This document shows, in pieces, positions 1 to 7,612 of a stretch of 64,000 nucleotides of DNA. A program made the translations under genes and the position numbers. Position 1 is the first letter of the stretch. Every line of letters begins with the position of its first letter. Source of the stretch: Candidatus Binatia bacterium (GTDB lineage: Bacteria > Desulfobacterota > Binatia > UBA9968 > JAJDTQ01). The notes beneath the pieces are model-generated. The model did no database searches, had not been told where the DNA came from, and saw only the letters and a list, made by a program, of their open reading frames with translations. Location: the NCBI GenBank assembly GCA_951813575.1, contig OX638375.1, positions 3,795,330 to 3,859,329 on the forward strand, read 5' to 3'.

Positions 1-271
1 GCCGGCGGACCAACTCCGGGACGAGACCGTGAAGCTGGCGAAAAAGCTCATGGAGAAAAATCCCTGGGCGTTGCGGGCCACCAAGCAGGCCTACAAGCTG
101 GTGCGCGGCATGGACTACTCGCAGGCCGAGGACTACCTGGCCGCCAAGGGTGCCCAGATCAAGATGCAGGACCGGGAGAGCGGCTACGACGAGGGGATCA
201 AGCAGTTCATAGACGACAAGACCTACAAGCCGGGCCTGGGTCCCATGGCCCGCGTCAACAAGGATTCCTGA
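1..271 (+). CDS. Enoyl-CoA hydratase/isomerase, C-terminal part (cut by window edge)
   Basis: This is the last 89 residues of a crotonase-fold protein whose start lies before the window. The reading frame is open from base 2 to the TGA at 269-271. It matches the C-terminus of the next gene at 87 of 89 residues, differing only by Gly/Asn and Asp/Ala, so the two are a recent tandem duplication or have been homogenised by gene conversion. The function is therefore taken to be that of the full-length copy, a 4-hydroxycinnamoyl-CoA hydratase/lyase-like enzyme acting on an aromatic acyl-CoA in the cytoplasm. Confidence 0.9.
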   Translation, partial: PADQLRDETVKLAKKLMEKNPWALRATKQAYKLVRGMDYSQAEDYLAAKGAQIKMQDRESGYDEGIKQFIDDKTYKPGLGPMARVNKDS

Positions 272-358
272 ACGTTGGTGTCTTGACTCCGGGAACCCGA
301 CTGCATAGAGTCGGCAGTATTATCAATCATTTGAGTGTTTCAAGGAGGTACCGTTTTA

Positions 359-1195
359 ATGGCAACGAAAGAGTACAAGACCGTATTGGTGGAGAAGGAG
401 GACGGCATCACCTGGGTCATCCTCAACCGTCCGGAAAAGCGGAACGCCATGAGTCCGCAACTCCACTTCGACATGTATGACGCGGTGACGGAATGCGAGG
501 GAGACCCGGAAACCCAGGTCATGGTCATTACCGGCGCGGGCAATAGCTGGTGCGCGGGGCAGGATCTCAGGGAATACTTCCGCGAGGGCGACAAGAACCC
601 GGCGCTCCGCCGGCAAGCGAGCTGGTGCAGCCAGGAGTGGCGCTGGCGCAAGCTGTTCACCTTTTCCAAGCCCACCATCGCCATGGTGAACGGCTTCTGC
701 TTCGGCGGCGCCTTCACCCCACTGGTGGCCTGCGACTTCGCCATTGCCTCCGAGGACGCGATCTTCGGGCTGTCCGAGGTCAACTGGGGCATCCTGCCCG
801 GCGGTCTTGTGAGCCGGGTGGTCACCGACATGCTGAGCCTGCGGGACGGCCTGTATCACGCCATGACCGGCGATCCGTTCGACGGCAAGAAGGCGGCGGA
901 GATGCGGCTCGTCAACTATGCGGTCCCGGCGGACCAGCTCCGCGACGAGACCGTGAAGCTGGCCAAGAAGCTCATGGAGAAGAACCCCTGGGCGCTGCGG
1001 GCCACCAAGCAGGCCTACAAGCTGGTGCGCAACATGGACTACTCCCAGGCCGAGGACTATCTGGCGGCCAAGGGCGCCCAGATCAAGATGCAGGACCGGG
1101 AGAGCGGCTACGACGAGGGGATCAAGCAGTTCATCGACGACAAGACCTACAAGCCGGGTCTGGGTCCCATGGCCCGGGTCAACAAGGCATCCTAG
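359..1195 (+). CDS. 4-hydroxycinnamoyl-CoA (feruloyl-CoA) hydratase/lyase-like crotonase
   Basis: This is a 278-residue crotonase-fold enzyme. It matches, from memory, the Pseudomonas hydroxycinnamoyl-CoA hydratase/lyase (HCHL, 276 aa) along its whole length, including LNRPEKRNAMSP near residue 22, DLREYFRE (69-76), FGGAFTPLVACD (115-126) and FGLSEVNWGI (136-145). HCHL hydrates feruloyl- or coumaroyl-CoA and then splits off acetyl-CoA, giving vanillin or hydroxybenzaldehyde. The catalytic Glu is E140 and the Tyr75 equivalent is Y73. The HCHL Tyr239 position is Ala236 and Ser123 is Thr120, so the substrate may differ. The ATG at 359 is chosen because AAGGAGG lies at 342-348. It is followed by transporter and CoA-ligase genes. 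Confidence 0.75.
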   Translation: MATKEYKTVLVEKEDGITWVILNRPEKRNAMSPQLHFDMYDAVTECEGDPETQVMVITGAGNSWCAGQDLREYFREGDKNPALRRQASWCSQEWRWRKLFTFSKPTIAMVNGFCFGGAFTPLVACDFAIASEDAIFGLSEVNWGILPGGLVSRVVTDMLSLRDGLYHAMTGDPFDGKKAAEMRLVNYAVPADQLRDETVKLAKKLMEKNPWALRATKQAYKLVRNMDYSQAEDYLAAKGAQIKMQDRESGYDEGIKQFIDDKTYKPGLGPMARVNKAS

Positions 1196-1306
1196 ACGAT
1201 ACGGATACCAACGAGTGTCACGTGGCGGGGCATCGGCCCGGACGGTCCCGGACCGACGCCCCAAGAGCCGATGACGGCAATCACTGACCCAAGGAGGGAG
1301 CAAGCG

Positions 1307-2398
1307 ATGAAGTCCATAGTACAGAAAGCCGTGCTTTCCACTTGTGCCGTGTTCGTGTTTTCGCTCTTGTTCGGAGCCCAGGCGTCTGCTGCGGACAAGC
1401 CCTTTTACAAGGGAAAGACGCTGAAGCTCATCGTCGACTACTCGGCGGGCGGACCCACCGACATCGAGTGCCGGATCTACGCCCGTCATCTCAAGAAGCA
1501 CCTGGCGGGCGACCCCACCATCGTGATCCAGAACCGCGCGGGAGGCGGGGGCAACCTGGCGATGAACTGGATCTACGAGCGGGCGCGGCGAAACGGCACC
1601 GTGATGGGTTGCCAGACCGCCAGCGGTCGCTACACGGAATGGTTCGTGGGGGATCCCAAGAAAGCGGGTCTCCGGGCCAACATGGAAGAGATCATTCCGG
1701 TCATGTTCACGCCCGTGTACAGCGTCGGAGTGGCGAGGACGGACCTCGACCCGCCGCTCAAGAAACCGGGAGACCTCAAGAACGTCAAGAGCTTCAACGT
1801 GGGCGGATTCCGCGCCGACAGCGCCAAGGACCTCAAGTTCCGCACGTTGTTCGAACTGGCAGGGGTGAAGTTCAAGTACGTAACCGGATACCAGGGGTCG
1901 TCGGATCTTCTGTCGGCCTTCCTCCGCGGCGAACTCGACTACATCGACGGGAGCACGCCGTTCTACATTCCCCGGGTGAAGCCCATCGCTGTCGACAAGG
2001 GGACGGCCATTCCTCTCTGGCACGGCGGTAGCAAGCAAATCCCCGCCATCGCGCCCGGCGTGCCCGCACGTGATTTCGTCAAACTGCTTTCGGGCAAGGA
2101 ACCCTCCGGACCGTTGTGGCAGCTCTTTCAGGTCCACACCAGCTACCGCCAGATTCTGGCGCCGCCGGGGGTGCCCCAGGCCGCCGTGGACGCGATTCGC
2201 TCGGCGTTCGCTGCCATGAACAAGGACCCCGGTTTTCGGGCCGAGTACAAGAAGGGCGTCGGTGTCGAGCCGCAGATGCTGACCGGGGCCAAGGACATCC
2301 AGAACGCCATGGTGCCGTGGAAGACGGCCGGCGAGGAGTTGAGGAAGTTCCGCGCGGACTACATAGAAGAAGGGCGCAAGCTCGCGGCCAAGAGGTAG
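1307..2398 (+). CDS. tctC: TTT-family periplasmic solute receptor (TctC/Bug family)
   Basis: This is a protein of about 363 residues. Its N-terminal signal peptide is a basic KSIVQK stretch, a hydrophobic core, then ASA just before ADKPFYKGK, with cleavage near residue 24. The mature part looks like a Bug/TctC receptor: KTLKLIVDYSAGGPTD early, then an IVIQNRAGGGGNLA-type segment. TctC proteins bind carboxylates or aromatic acids in the periplasm and deliver them to the TctAB permease, which is encoded immediately downstream. The start at 1307 follows AAGGAGGGAG at 1291-1300. It is slightly longer than the usual 320-330 residues. The ligand cannot be read from the sequence; the neighbours suggest an aromatic acid. 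Confidence 0.85.
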   Translation: MKSIVQKAVLSTCAVFVFSLLFGAQASAADKPFYKGKTLKLIVDYSAGGPTDIECRIYARHLKKHLAGDPTIVIQNRAGGGGNLAMNWIYERARRNGTVMGCQTASGRYTEWFVGDPKKAGLRANMEEIIPVMFTPVYSVGVARTDLDPPLKKPGDLKNVKSFNVGGFRADSAKDLKFRTLFELAGVKFKYVTGYQGSSDLLSAFLRGELDYIDGSTPFYIPRVKPIAVDKGTAIPLWHGGSKQIPAIAPGVPARDFVKLLSGKEPSGPLWQLFQVHTSYRQILAPPGVPQAAVDAIRSAFAAMNKDPGFRAEYKKGVGVEPQMLTGAKDIQNAMVPWKTAGEELRKFRADYIEEGRKLAAKR

Positions 2399-2484
2399 GC
2401 CATCAAACGTGTCCCGTTGCCGGCTGTCCGTTTCACGGGGGCCGGCAACGGGAACTCCCGCAAGGGGTCTGACCCCGCCCAACC

Positions 2485-3951
2485 ATGCTAGAAGCAGCCC
2501 AACTGGGACTTCAGGGTATCCTTTCGTGGCCGGCCTTCGGCTATCTGCTGCTGGGTATCAGTCTGGGTGTGTTCTTCGGCATGGTGCCGGGCCTTTCCGG
2601 GCTCTCCGGGATGGCCATCCTGCTGCCTTTCACTTTCGATCTCCAGCCCTACGAGGCCATGGCGCTGCTCATGGGCATGTACGCCATCACCTCGACGTCC
2701 GACACCATATCGTCGGTTCTTCTAGGCGTCCCTGGTACCGCCGGCTCCCAGGCCACCATCATGGACGGTTACCCCCTGGCCAAGAAGGGTGAGGCGGCCC
2801 GAGCGTTCGGCGCTGCATACACGGTGTCGGGTTTCGGCGGCGTTGTCGGCGCCTTTCTGCTGGTGTGCTCGATCCCGATCCTGAGCCCTCTTGTGCTTTC
2901 TTTCGGCGCCCCGGAGTTTTTCCTCCTGGGGGTCCTGGGCATGGCCATGGTAGGCGCTCTGAGCGGCAGCGCCCCGGCCAAGGGCATTCTGGTAGGTCTG
3001 CTGGCGTTGCAGTTTTCCATGATCGGCTATTCGCCTCAGGACGGCATCCCGCGTTTCTGGTTCGGTGTGCCGTATCTCTTGGAGGGGTTCCCCATCGTCC
3101 CCTGCGTGCTGGGCCTGTTCTCGCTCCCCGAAGTAGTGGAGCTCGCAGTACGCCGCGGCACCCTGTCGGACGTGCCGGAGATGGGCAAGGGGCTCGCGGA
3201 CGGGGTGCGCGACGCCGCCCGGAACTGGTGGCTGGCGCTCCGGTGCGCATTCATCGGAGCCTATATCGGCTTCATCCCCGGCCTCGGAGCCAGCATCGTC
3301 GATTGGGTGGCGTACGGCCATGCGGTCCAGTCCAACAAGGACCCGAAGGCGGAGTTCGGCAAGGGCGAGATACGCGGGGTGATCGCGCCGGAGGCCGCCA
3401 ACAACGCCATGAAGGGCGGTTCCCTGATCCCGACCATTGCCTTCGGCATTCCCGGTAGCGCCACCATGGCCATTCTGCTGGGCGCTTTCCTGATCCACGG
3501 CATCTACCCGGGTCCCGAGCTCCTCAGCACGCGGCTCGACGTTACGTTCTCGGTGATCTGGGCGCTGGTGATCGCCAATGTCCTGACCGCGATCCTGCTG
3601 ATGGGTTGCACCAACCAGTTGGCCAAGGTCACTACCATACGCGGCAGTTTGCTGATTCCTATCATCCTGGTGCTGGTGTTCATGGGATCCTGGATGGCGA
3701 CGCAGGAGCTGGGCGACTGGCTCGTGCTGATGGGCCTGGGTGCGCTGGGATATCTCATGAAGCGGTGGGGCTGGCCGCGCCCACCCATTGCCTTGGGCAT
3801 CGTCCTGGGTCCGATCATGGAACGCTACCTCGACATCAGCGTCAGCCGTTACGGCTGGTCGTGGCTGTGGCAGCGCCCCATCTGCATCATCCTGATCCTG
3901 ATGACGCTGGCAACGCTCTACTACGCGACCCGGTCTCAGAAGCGTCGGTAG
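2485..3951 (+). CDS. tctA: TTT transporter large membrane subunit TctA
   Basis: This is a 488-residue, highly hydrophobic protein with about 10-12 predicted membrane segments. TctA-family hallmarks are the early GMVPGLSGLSGMAILLPF segment and the second half-repeat GFIPGLGASIVDW followed by APEAANNAMKGG and PTIAFGIPGSATMAILLGA. These two similar Gly/Pro-rich segments are the internal repeat typical of the family. It would be the cation-coupled permease that takes solute from TctC across the inner membrane. It lies 86 bases after tctC. A long inverted-repeat element starts only about six bases after its stop codon, separating it from tctB. Confidence 0.9.
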   Translation: MLEAAQLGLQGILSWPAFGYLLLGISLGVFFGMVPGLSGLSGMAILLPFTFDLQPYEAMALLMGMYAITSTSDTISSVLLGVPGTAGSQATIMDGYPLAKKGEAARAFGAAYTVSGFGGVVGAFLLVCSIPILSPLVLSFGAPEFFLLGVLGMAMVGALSGSAPAKGILVGLLALQFSMIGYSPQDGIPRFWFGVPYLLEGFPIVPCVLGLFSLPEVVELAVRRGTLSDVPEMGKGLADGVRDAARNWWLALRCAFIGAYIGFIPGLGASIVDWVAYGHAVQSNKDPKAEFGKGEIRGVIAPEAANNAMKGGSLIPTIAFGIPGSATMAILLGAFLIHGIYPGPELLSTRLDVTFSVIWALVIANVLTAILLMGCTNQLAKVTTIRGSLLIPIILVLVFMGSWMATQELGDWLVLMGLGALGYLMKRWGWPRPPIALGIVLGPIMERYLDISVSRYGWSWLWQRPICIILILMTLATLYYATRSQKRR

Positions 3952-3957
3952 CGACTT

Positions 3958-4140
3958 GGTGTGGTGTCCCATGAATACCGCTATGAATCTGCGGGTCCTT
4001 TTTGCCGTCGGCCGCGTACGTCGCCCCGGGCCTGACCCGGGGTCTTCCTCGCGTGGTGCCCGCCACTGCTCGTCATCGCGCCTTGCCGACGACAAAAATG
4101 CCCGCGCATCTTCATAGCGGTATTCATGAGACACCACACC
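3958..4140. repeat. 183-bp inverted-repeat element between tctA and tctB
   Basis: The terminal arms 3958-3987 and 4111-4140 are reverse complements at 29 of 30 positions. Complementarity continues inward less perfectly (TTTTTGCCGTCGG against CCGACGACAAAAA), and the centre carries the palindrome CCCCGGGCCTGACCCGGGG. The layout is that of a MITE-like or REP/BIME-like palindromic element that could fold into one long hairpin. No ORF is supported inside it. It splits an otherwise contiguous transporter operon and could affect tctA/tctB expression. Confidence 0.8.
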
Positions 4141-4153
4141 GGCGAGGTTTGTG

Positions 4154-4669
4154 ATGGCACGACGGATCCGCGAGCACTACATTGAGAGCCTGTTTATACT
4201 CGCCATGGCGGTCATGTTCGCCGCCGGCGTGGTCACGGCCAGGGAGTGGCCCTTGAAATCCGCCCTGTTCCCCACGCTCATCGGGGTTGCAGGCTGTATC
4301 ATCGCCGTGATCCTTTCGCTGTGGACCGGGATAAGGGGAGGCGATGAAAAGGCCCCCGAAGGTCCCGGGGGGGCTGCGGACATCTTCCTCGACGTGAACC
4401 TCCGTAGCGGCGAAGCCCTCAAACGGACCTTCATCATCTGCGGGTGGCTCATCGGAATTTTCGTCGGCACGTGGCTTCTGGGGCAGCTCATCGCATTGCC
4501 GTTGTTCGTCTTCCTCTACCTGAAGGTCGGATCGAACGAGGGATGGGTCCTTTCCCTGTCGCTGACGGCGGCCGCCGTAGCCTTTCTGTACGGCGTGTTC
4601 GATAAGGTGATCCACGCCTCCTGGTACGAGGGAGAGCTGTTCCGCTTCCTGGGCATCGAGCTGTTTTAG
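4154..4669 (+). CDS. tctB: TTT transporter small membrane subunit TctB
   Basis: This is a protein of about 171 residues with four hydrophobic segments: near residues 10-30, 38-55 (LFPTLIGVAGCIIAVILSLW), 95-125 (FIICGWLIGIFVGTWLLGQLIA and following), and 138-155. That arrangement and length match TctB, the small four-helix subunit of TTT permeases. A GTG at 4151 could serve as the start, but the ATG at 4154 is better spaced from GGCGAGG at 4141-4147. The order C-A-B is less common than C-B-A, and the repeat element upstream moves it about 200 bases from tctA. Confidence 0.8.
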   Translation: MARRIREHYIESLFILAMAVMFAAGVVTAREWPLKSALFPTLIGVAGCIIAVILSLWTGIRGGDEKAPEGPGGAADIFLDVNLRSGEALKRTFIICGWLIGIFVGTWLLGQLIALPLFVFLYLKVGSNEGWVLSLSLTAAAVAFLYGVFDKVIHASWYEGELFRFLGIELF

Positions 4670-4688
4670 AGAAACTCCGATCAATGGC

Positions 4689-4782
4689 GTCCTTCGACTC
4701 CGCTTCGCTACGCTCAGGACGAACGGTTTTTGGAAACCCTGTTTCCGTTCGTCCTGAGCGTAGCGAAACGGAGTCGAAGGAC
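4689..4782. repeat. Long inverted repeat (38-bp arms), REP/MITE-like hairpin
   Basis: The arms 4689-4726 and 4745-4782 are reverse complements at 37 of 38 positions, separated by an 18-base loop. The arm sequence, beginning GTCCTTCGACTCCG and ending GGACGAACGG, is a palindromic intergenic repeat I have seen in many environmental genomes, so it is probably a dispersed family member. It sits between tctB and the acyl-CoA ligase gene and could also act as a bidirectional transcription or mRNA-stability element. Confidence 0.85.
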
Positions 4783-4823
4783 ACATTCCCATGCCTGCAA
4801 TCGACCATCTGGAAAGAGACGAC

Positions 4824-6899
4824 ATGAGCGAAACGACGGAAAGAACCACCATTCTCCCGGCAGCCAACCTGCTCCACGCCAAGAGCGTGGCCATCGTCGG
4901 CGCCTCGCCCAAGGGCAACTGGCCCAACCTGCTGTTTCACAGCCTCAAGGCGGCGGAGTTTCCCGGCAACGTCTTCCTGATCAATCCCAACTACGAGGAG
5001 CTCTGGGACGCGCCCTGTTATCCGAGCCTGGAGGCGCTTCCGGAGCCGCCCGAGCACCTGCTGATGCTGGTGCCGAGCCGGGCGGTGATCCCCACCCTCA
5101 AAACGGCGGCGCCGCTGGGAGTCAAGGCGGCCACCATCTACAGCGCGGGCTTCGGCGAGGGCACCGATCCCACGAGCCACGAGCGGGGGCGGGAGCTGGC
5201 GGAGTTCTGCGAAGAGAGCGGCATCGTCTGCTGCGGCCCCAACTGCATGGGCGCCGCGTCGGTGAACCAGCGCATGATGACCTATGCCCAGCGCCAGCCG
5301 CTGCTCAAGCCCGGCCCCGTGGCCGCGGTGTTCCAGAGCGGCGGCTCCCTGGGCAACTGGATGAAGGGAGCGGCGGAGCGCGGCGTCGGCTTCAGCTACG
5401 CGATCTCCAGCGGCAACGAGGTGAGCCTGGACGTGGTCGACTACATGTCCTTTCTCATCGACAATGACGAGACCAAGATCATCCTGCTGATGGTGGAGGG
5501 CATCCGGCGTCCGAAGATGTTCCTGGAGACCGCTGCGCGTGCACTGGAGAAGGACAAGCCCGTCATCGTGGTGAAGCTCGGCCGCTCGGAGATGGGGAAA
5601 CGCCAGGCCATCTCCCACACCGGCTCCCTAGCGGGGGACGACGAGGTGTTCTCGGCGGCGTGCGACCGCTATGGCATGGTGCGCTGCCACAGCCTGGAGG
5701 ACTTGACCGAGATGACGCTGGCGTTCCTGCCGGGCCGGCGGCCCCGGGGCGGGCGCGCCGCCATCGTGGTGAACTCCGGCGGCATGAAGGGGATCCTGCT
5801 GGACCACATCGAGGAGGTGGGCATCGAGCTGGCGACCCTGAGTGAGGCCTCCAACGCGGCCCTGCGGCCCCTCATCCCCGACGACCTGGTGGTGGAGAAC
5901 CCGCTGGAGTGTGGCGTGGCCGGCTTCGGCAACGAGAACACGTTCGCCGAGATCGTGCGGATTCACGCCGAGGACGACGGCGTGGACCTGCTGGCCATTC
6001 ACGGCGAGTTGCCGCGCTTCGGCGAGAAACGCAACCCGGAGCTGCTCAAGAACATCTCCCGGAGCATCGACAAGCCCATCGTGGCCCACGCCCGCTCCAC
6101 CTACAGCCTCATGGACGAGAGCCGCGCCTTCCAGGAGGCTTCGGAGATCCCACACCTCCAGGGCATCAAGGCGACCCTGCGGGCGCTCAACGGACTGGGC
6201 GCCTACGGCCAGCGCCGGCGAGTGGGCATCCCGGAGGTCCCCGCGGCCGACGGCAGCCCGGAAGACCTGGAGGGCGCCGCCTGGCAGGAGCAGTTGGCCG
6301 CCTGCGGATTGACGCCGCCCAAGGAAGCGGTGGCCGATACTCCAGGGGAAGCGGCCGCGAGGGCTGTGGAGATGGGCTTCCCCGTGGTGCTGAAGCTCCA
6401 GTCGGAGGAGGTGGTGCACAAGACCGAAGTGGGCGGCGTGGTGCTGGGACTGGACTCGGCTGAACGAGTGGAGCAGGCGGGCACGCAACTCCTGTCCAAG
6501 GGCCCCGCGGGGTCCAAGCTGCTGGTGCAGGAGATGGTCGGCGGCACCGAGGTCATTCTCGGAGCCCGGGTCGACCCGCAGTACGGCCCCTTCGTGATGG
6601 TAGGCCTCGGAGGGATCTTTGTAGAGGTGCTGAAGGACGTGGCGCTACGGCTCCTTCCGGCGACCACCGAGGACGCGAAGGCGATGCTCCGGGAACTCAA
6701 GGGCTACAGGATTCTCGAAGGAGTCCGCGGACAGAAGCCCCGGGACGTCGACGCGCTGGTCCGAGCCATCACCGGCCTGTCCGGACTCTTCGCCGCGCAT
6801 CGAGCTCACCTGAGCGACCTGGAGATCAATCCTCTGATCGTCAAGGAGGCGGGCGCGGGTGTGGCGGCGGTGGACGTGAGGATCGTCAGATACGCATAA
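4824..6899 (+). CDS. NDP-forming acyl-CoA synthetase (acetate--CoA ligase ADP-forming family)
   Basis: This is a fused protein of about 691 residues. It has an N-terminal CoA-binding Rossmann domain (SVAIVGASPKGNWPNLLF), succinyl-CoA-ligase-like flavodoxin domains, and a C-terminal ATP-grasp domain (PVVLKLQSEEVVHKTEVGG; EMVGGTEVILGARVDPQYGP). The phospho-accepting His of the family is H265 in ISHTGSLAG. The enzyme makes an acyl-CoA from acid, CoA and ATP with release of ADP and Pi. Following hydratase/lyase and transporter genes, it may activate a hydroxycinnamate-type acid; NDP-forming feruloyl-CoA ligases are known, as I recall, in sphingomonads (FerA). The ATG at 4824, behind GGAAAGAGA, is preferred to 4791. 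Confidence 0.85.
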   Translation: MSETTERTTILPAANLLHAKSVAIVGASPKGNWPNLLFHSLKAAEFPGNVFLINPNYEELWDAPCYPSLEALPEPPEHLLMLVPSRAVIPTLKTAAPLGVKAATIYSAGFGEGTDPTSHERGRELAEFCEESGIVCCGPNCMGAASVNQRMMTYAQRQPLLKPGPVAAVFQSGGSLGNWMKGAAERGVGFSYAISSGNEVSLDVVDYMSFLIDNDETKIILLMVEGIRRPKMFLETAARALEKDKPVIVVKLGRSEMGKRQAISHTGSLAGDDEVFSAACDRYGMVRCHSLEDLTEMTLAFLPGRRPRGGRAAIVVNSGGMKGILLDHIEEVGIELATLSEASNAALRPLIPDDLVVENPLECGVAGFGNENTFAEIVRIHAEDDGVDLLAIHGELPRFGEKRNPELLKNISRSIDKPIVAHARSTYSLMDESRAFQEASEIPHLQGIKATLRALNGLGAYGQRRRVGIPEVPAADGSPEDLEGAAWQEQLAACGLTPPKEAVADTPGEAAARAVEMGFPVVLKLQSEEVVHKTEVGGVVLGLDSAERVEQAGTQLLSKGPAGSKLLVQEMVGGTEVILGARVDPQYGPFVMVGLGGIFVEVLKDVALRLLPATTEDAKAMLRELKGYRILEGVRGQKPRDVDALVRAITGLSGLFAAHRAHLSDLEINPLIVKEAGAGVAAVDVRIVRYA

Positions 6900-7037
6900 G
6901 ACCGCCGGCGCCGGATCCCGAGCACCGGGCTCTCCGCGCCATCGGTCCGGTTTTCAACCTGAAGCAGTGATGGATTCAACCCCGGCGCCGAGCTGCCGGT
7001 GCAGCCGGGGCGATGCGCCGGCTCCACGCACGACGAC

Positions 7038-7286
7038 ATGACCGTTCTCGAGAAGATCGCCGTGGTGCTGATAGCAGGGTCCTGGGTGGTGACCGCGGGA
7101 ATCCTGCTGCTGCCCTTCCTGCGCATGGAGCACCACCTGCTGCTGGTGGCGGCGGCCGGAGTCTACTTCGTCAGTCAGGTGATCTTCTGGGCCGGTTGCC
7201 TCATCGGCGGCAGGGAACTGGTGCGGCGCTACCGGCAAAAGTTCCCGTGGCTGTCGTGGGGCCGCTGGCTCGGGCGAAAGGGCTGA
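7038..7286 (+). CDS. Small two-helix membrane protein, unknown function
   Basis: This is 82 residues with two clear hydrophobic helices, about 6-24 (KIAVVLIAGSWVVTAGILLL) and 32-52 (LLLVAAAGVYFVSQVIFWAG). A basic tail (RELVRRYRQKF) follows, suggesting both ends face the cytoplasm. It loosely recalls the small 'transporter suffix' domain proteins, which end in a similar GKELVxRY stretch, but I cannot confirm this. The ATG at 7038 precedes the first helix; an upstream start at 6999 would add a polar, unlikely extension. It lies between the acyl-CoA ligase and the convergent dioxygenase genes. Confidence 0.6.
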   Translation: MTVLEKIAVVLIAGSWVVTAGILLLPFLRMEHHLLLVAAAGVYFVSQVIFWAGCLIGGRELVRRYRQKFPWLSWGRWLGRKG

Positions 7287-7300
7287 GCGGACTTTCGCAA

Positions 7301-7612
7301 TCACGTCTCGAAGTCCGGATAGCCCGCGACGGCCGCCTTCGCCTTGTAGTCCTTCACCAGCTCCTCCCGATCCATCTCACGGCGCCAGACCGCCTCGGTG
7401 AAGCTCCACAGCAGGAACGGATGGGCGCCCATGGCGTAGAGGCTGCCGTAGTCGCGCCGCTCCAGCGCGCGCCGCTCTTCGGGAGTGAATTCGAGCCGCT
7501 CCTTCTTTTCCCATTGGGCCACGAATCCCGGCGGGTTCTCCACGTACGCATCCTCCGCCTCCTCGTTCATGTTCACTACGTGCATGAACTTGTTGACCAG
7601 GTATTTGCTCAC
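7301..7612 (-). CDS. LigA-like small subunit of an extradiol dioxygenase
   Basis: This 103-residue protein resembles the alpha subunit of protocatechuate 4,5-dioxygenase (LigA). It has an all-helical composition with KFMHVVNMNEEAEDAY at the N-terminus and LERRDYGSLYAMGAHPFLLW in the middle. LigA forms a lid over the LigB active site. The GTG start at 7612 overlaps the TGA of the LigB-like gene in GTGA, implying translational coupling and a heteromeric enzyme. It is shorter than Sphingobium LigA (139 aa), probably with a reduced N-terminus. Confidence 0.75.
   Translation of the reverse strand: MSKYLVNKFMHVVNMNEEAEDAYVENPPGFVAQWEKKERLEFTPEERRALERRDYGSLYAMGAHPFLLWSFTEAVWRREMDREELVKDYKAKAAVAGYPDFET

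Noticed and set aside
356..2482. 708-residue minus-strand frame across the hydratase and tctC genes
   Set aside because: It is the antisense of two well-supported genes and has no family resemblance.
2722..4137. 471-residue minus-strand frame opposite tctA
   Set aside because: It is an antisense shadow of a clear membrane-protein gene, with implausible Arg- and His-rich composition.
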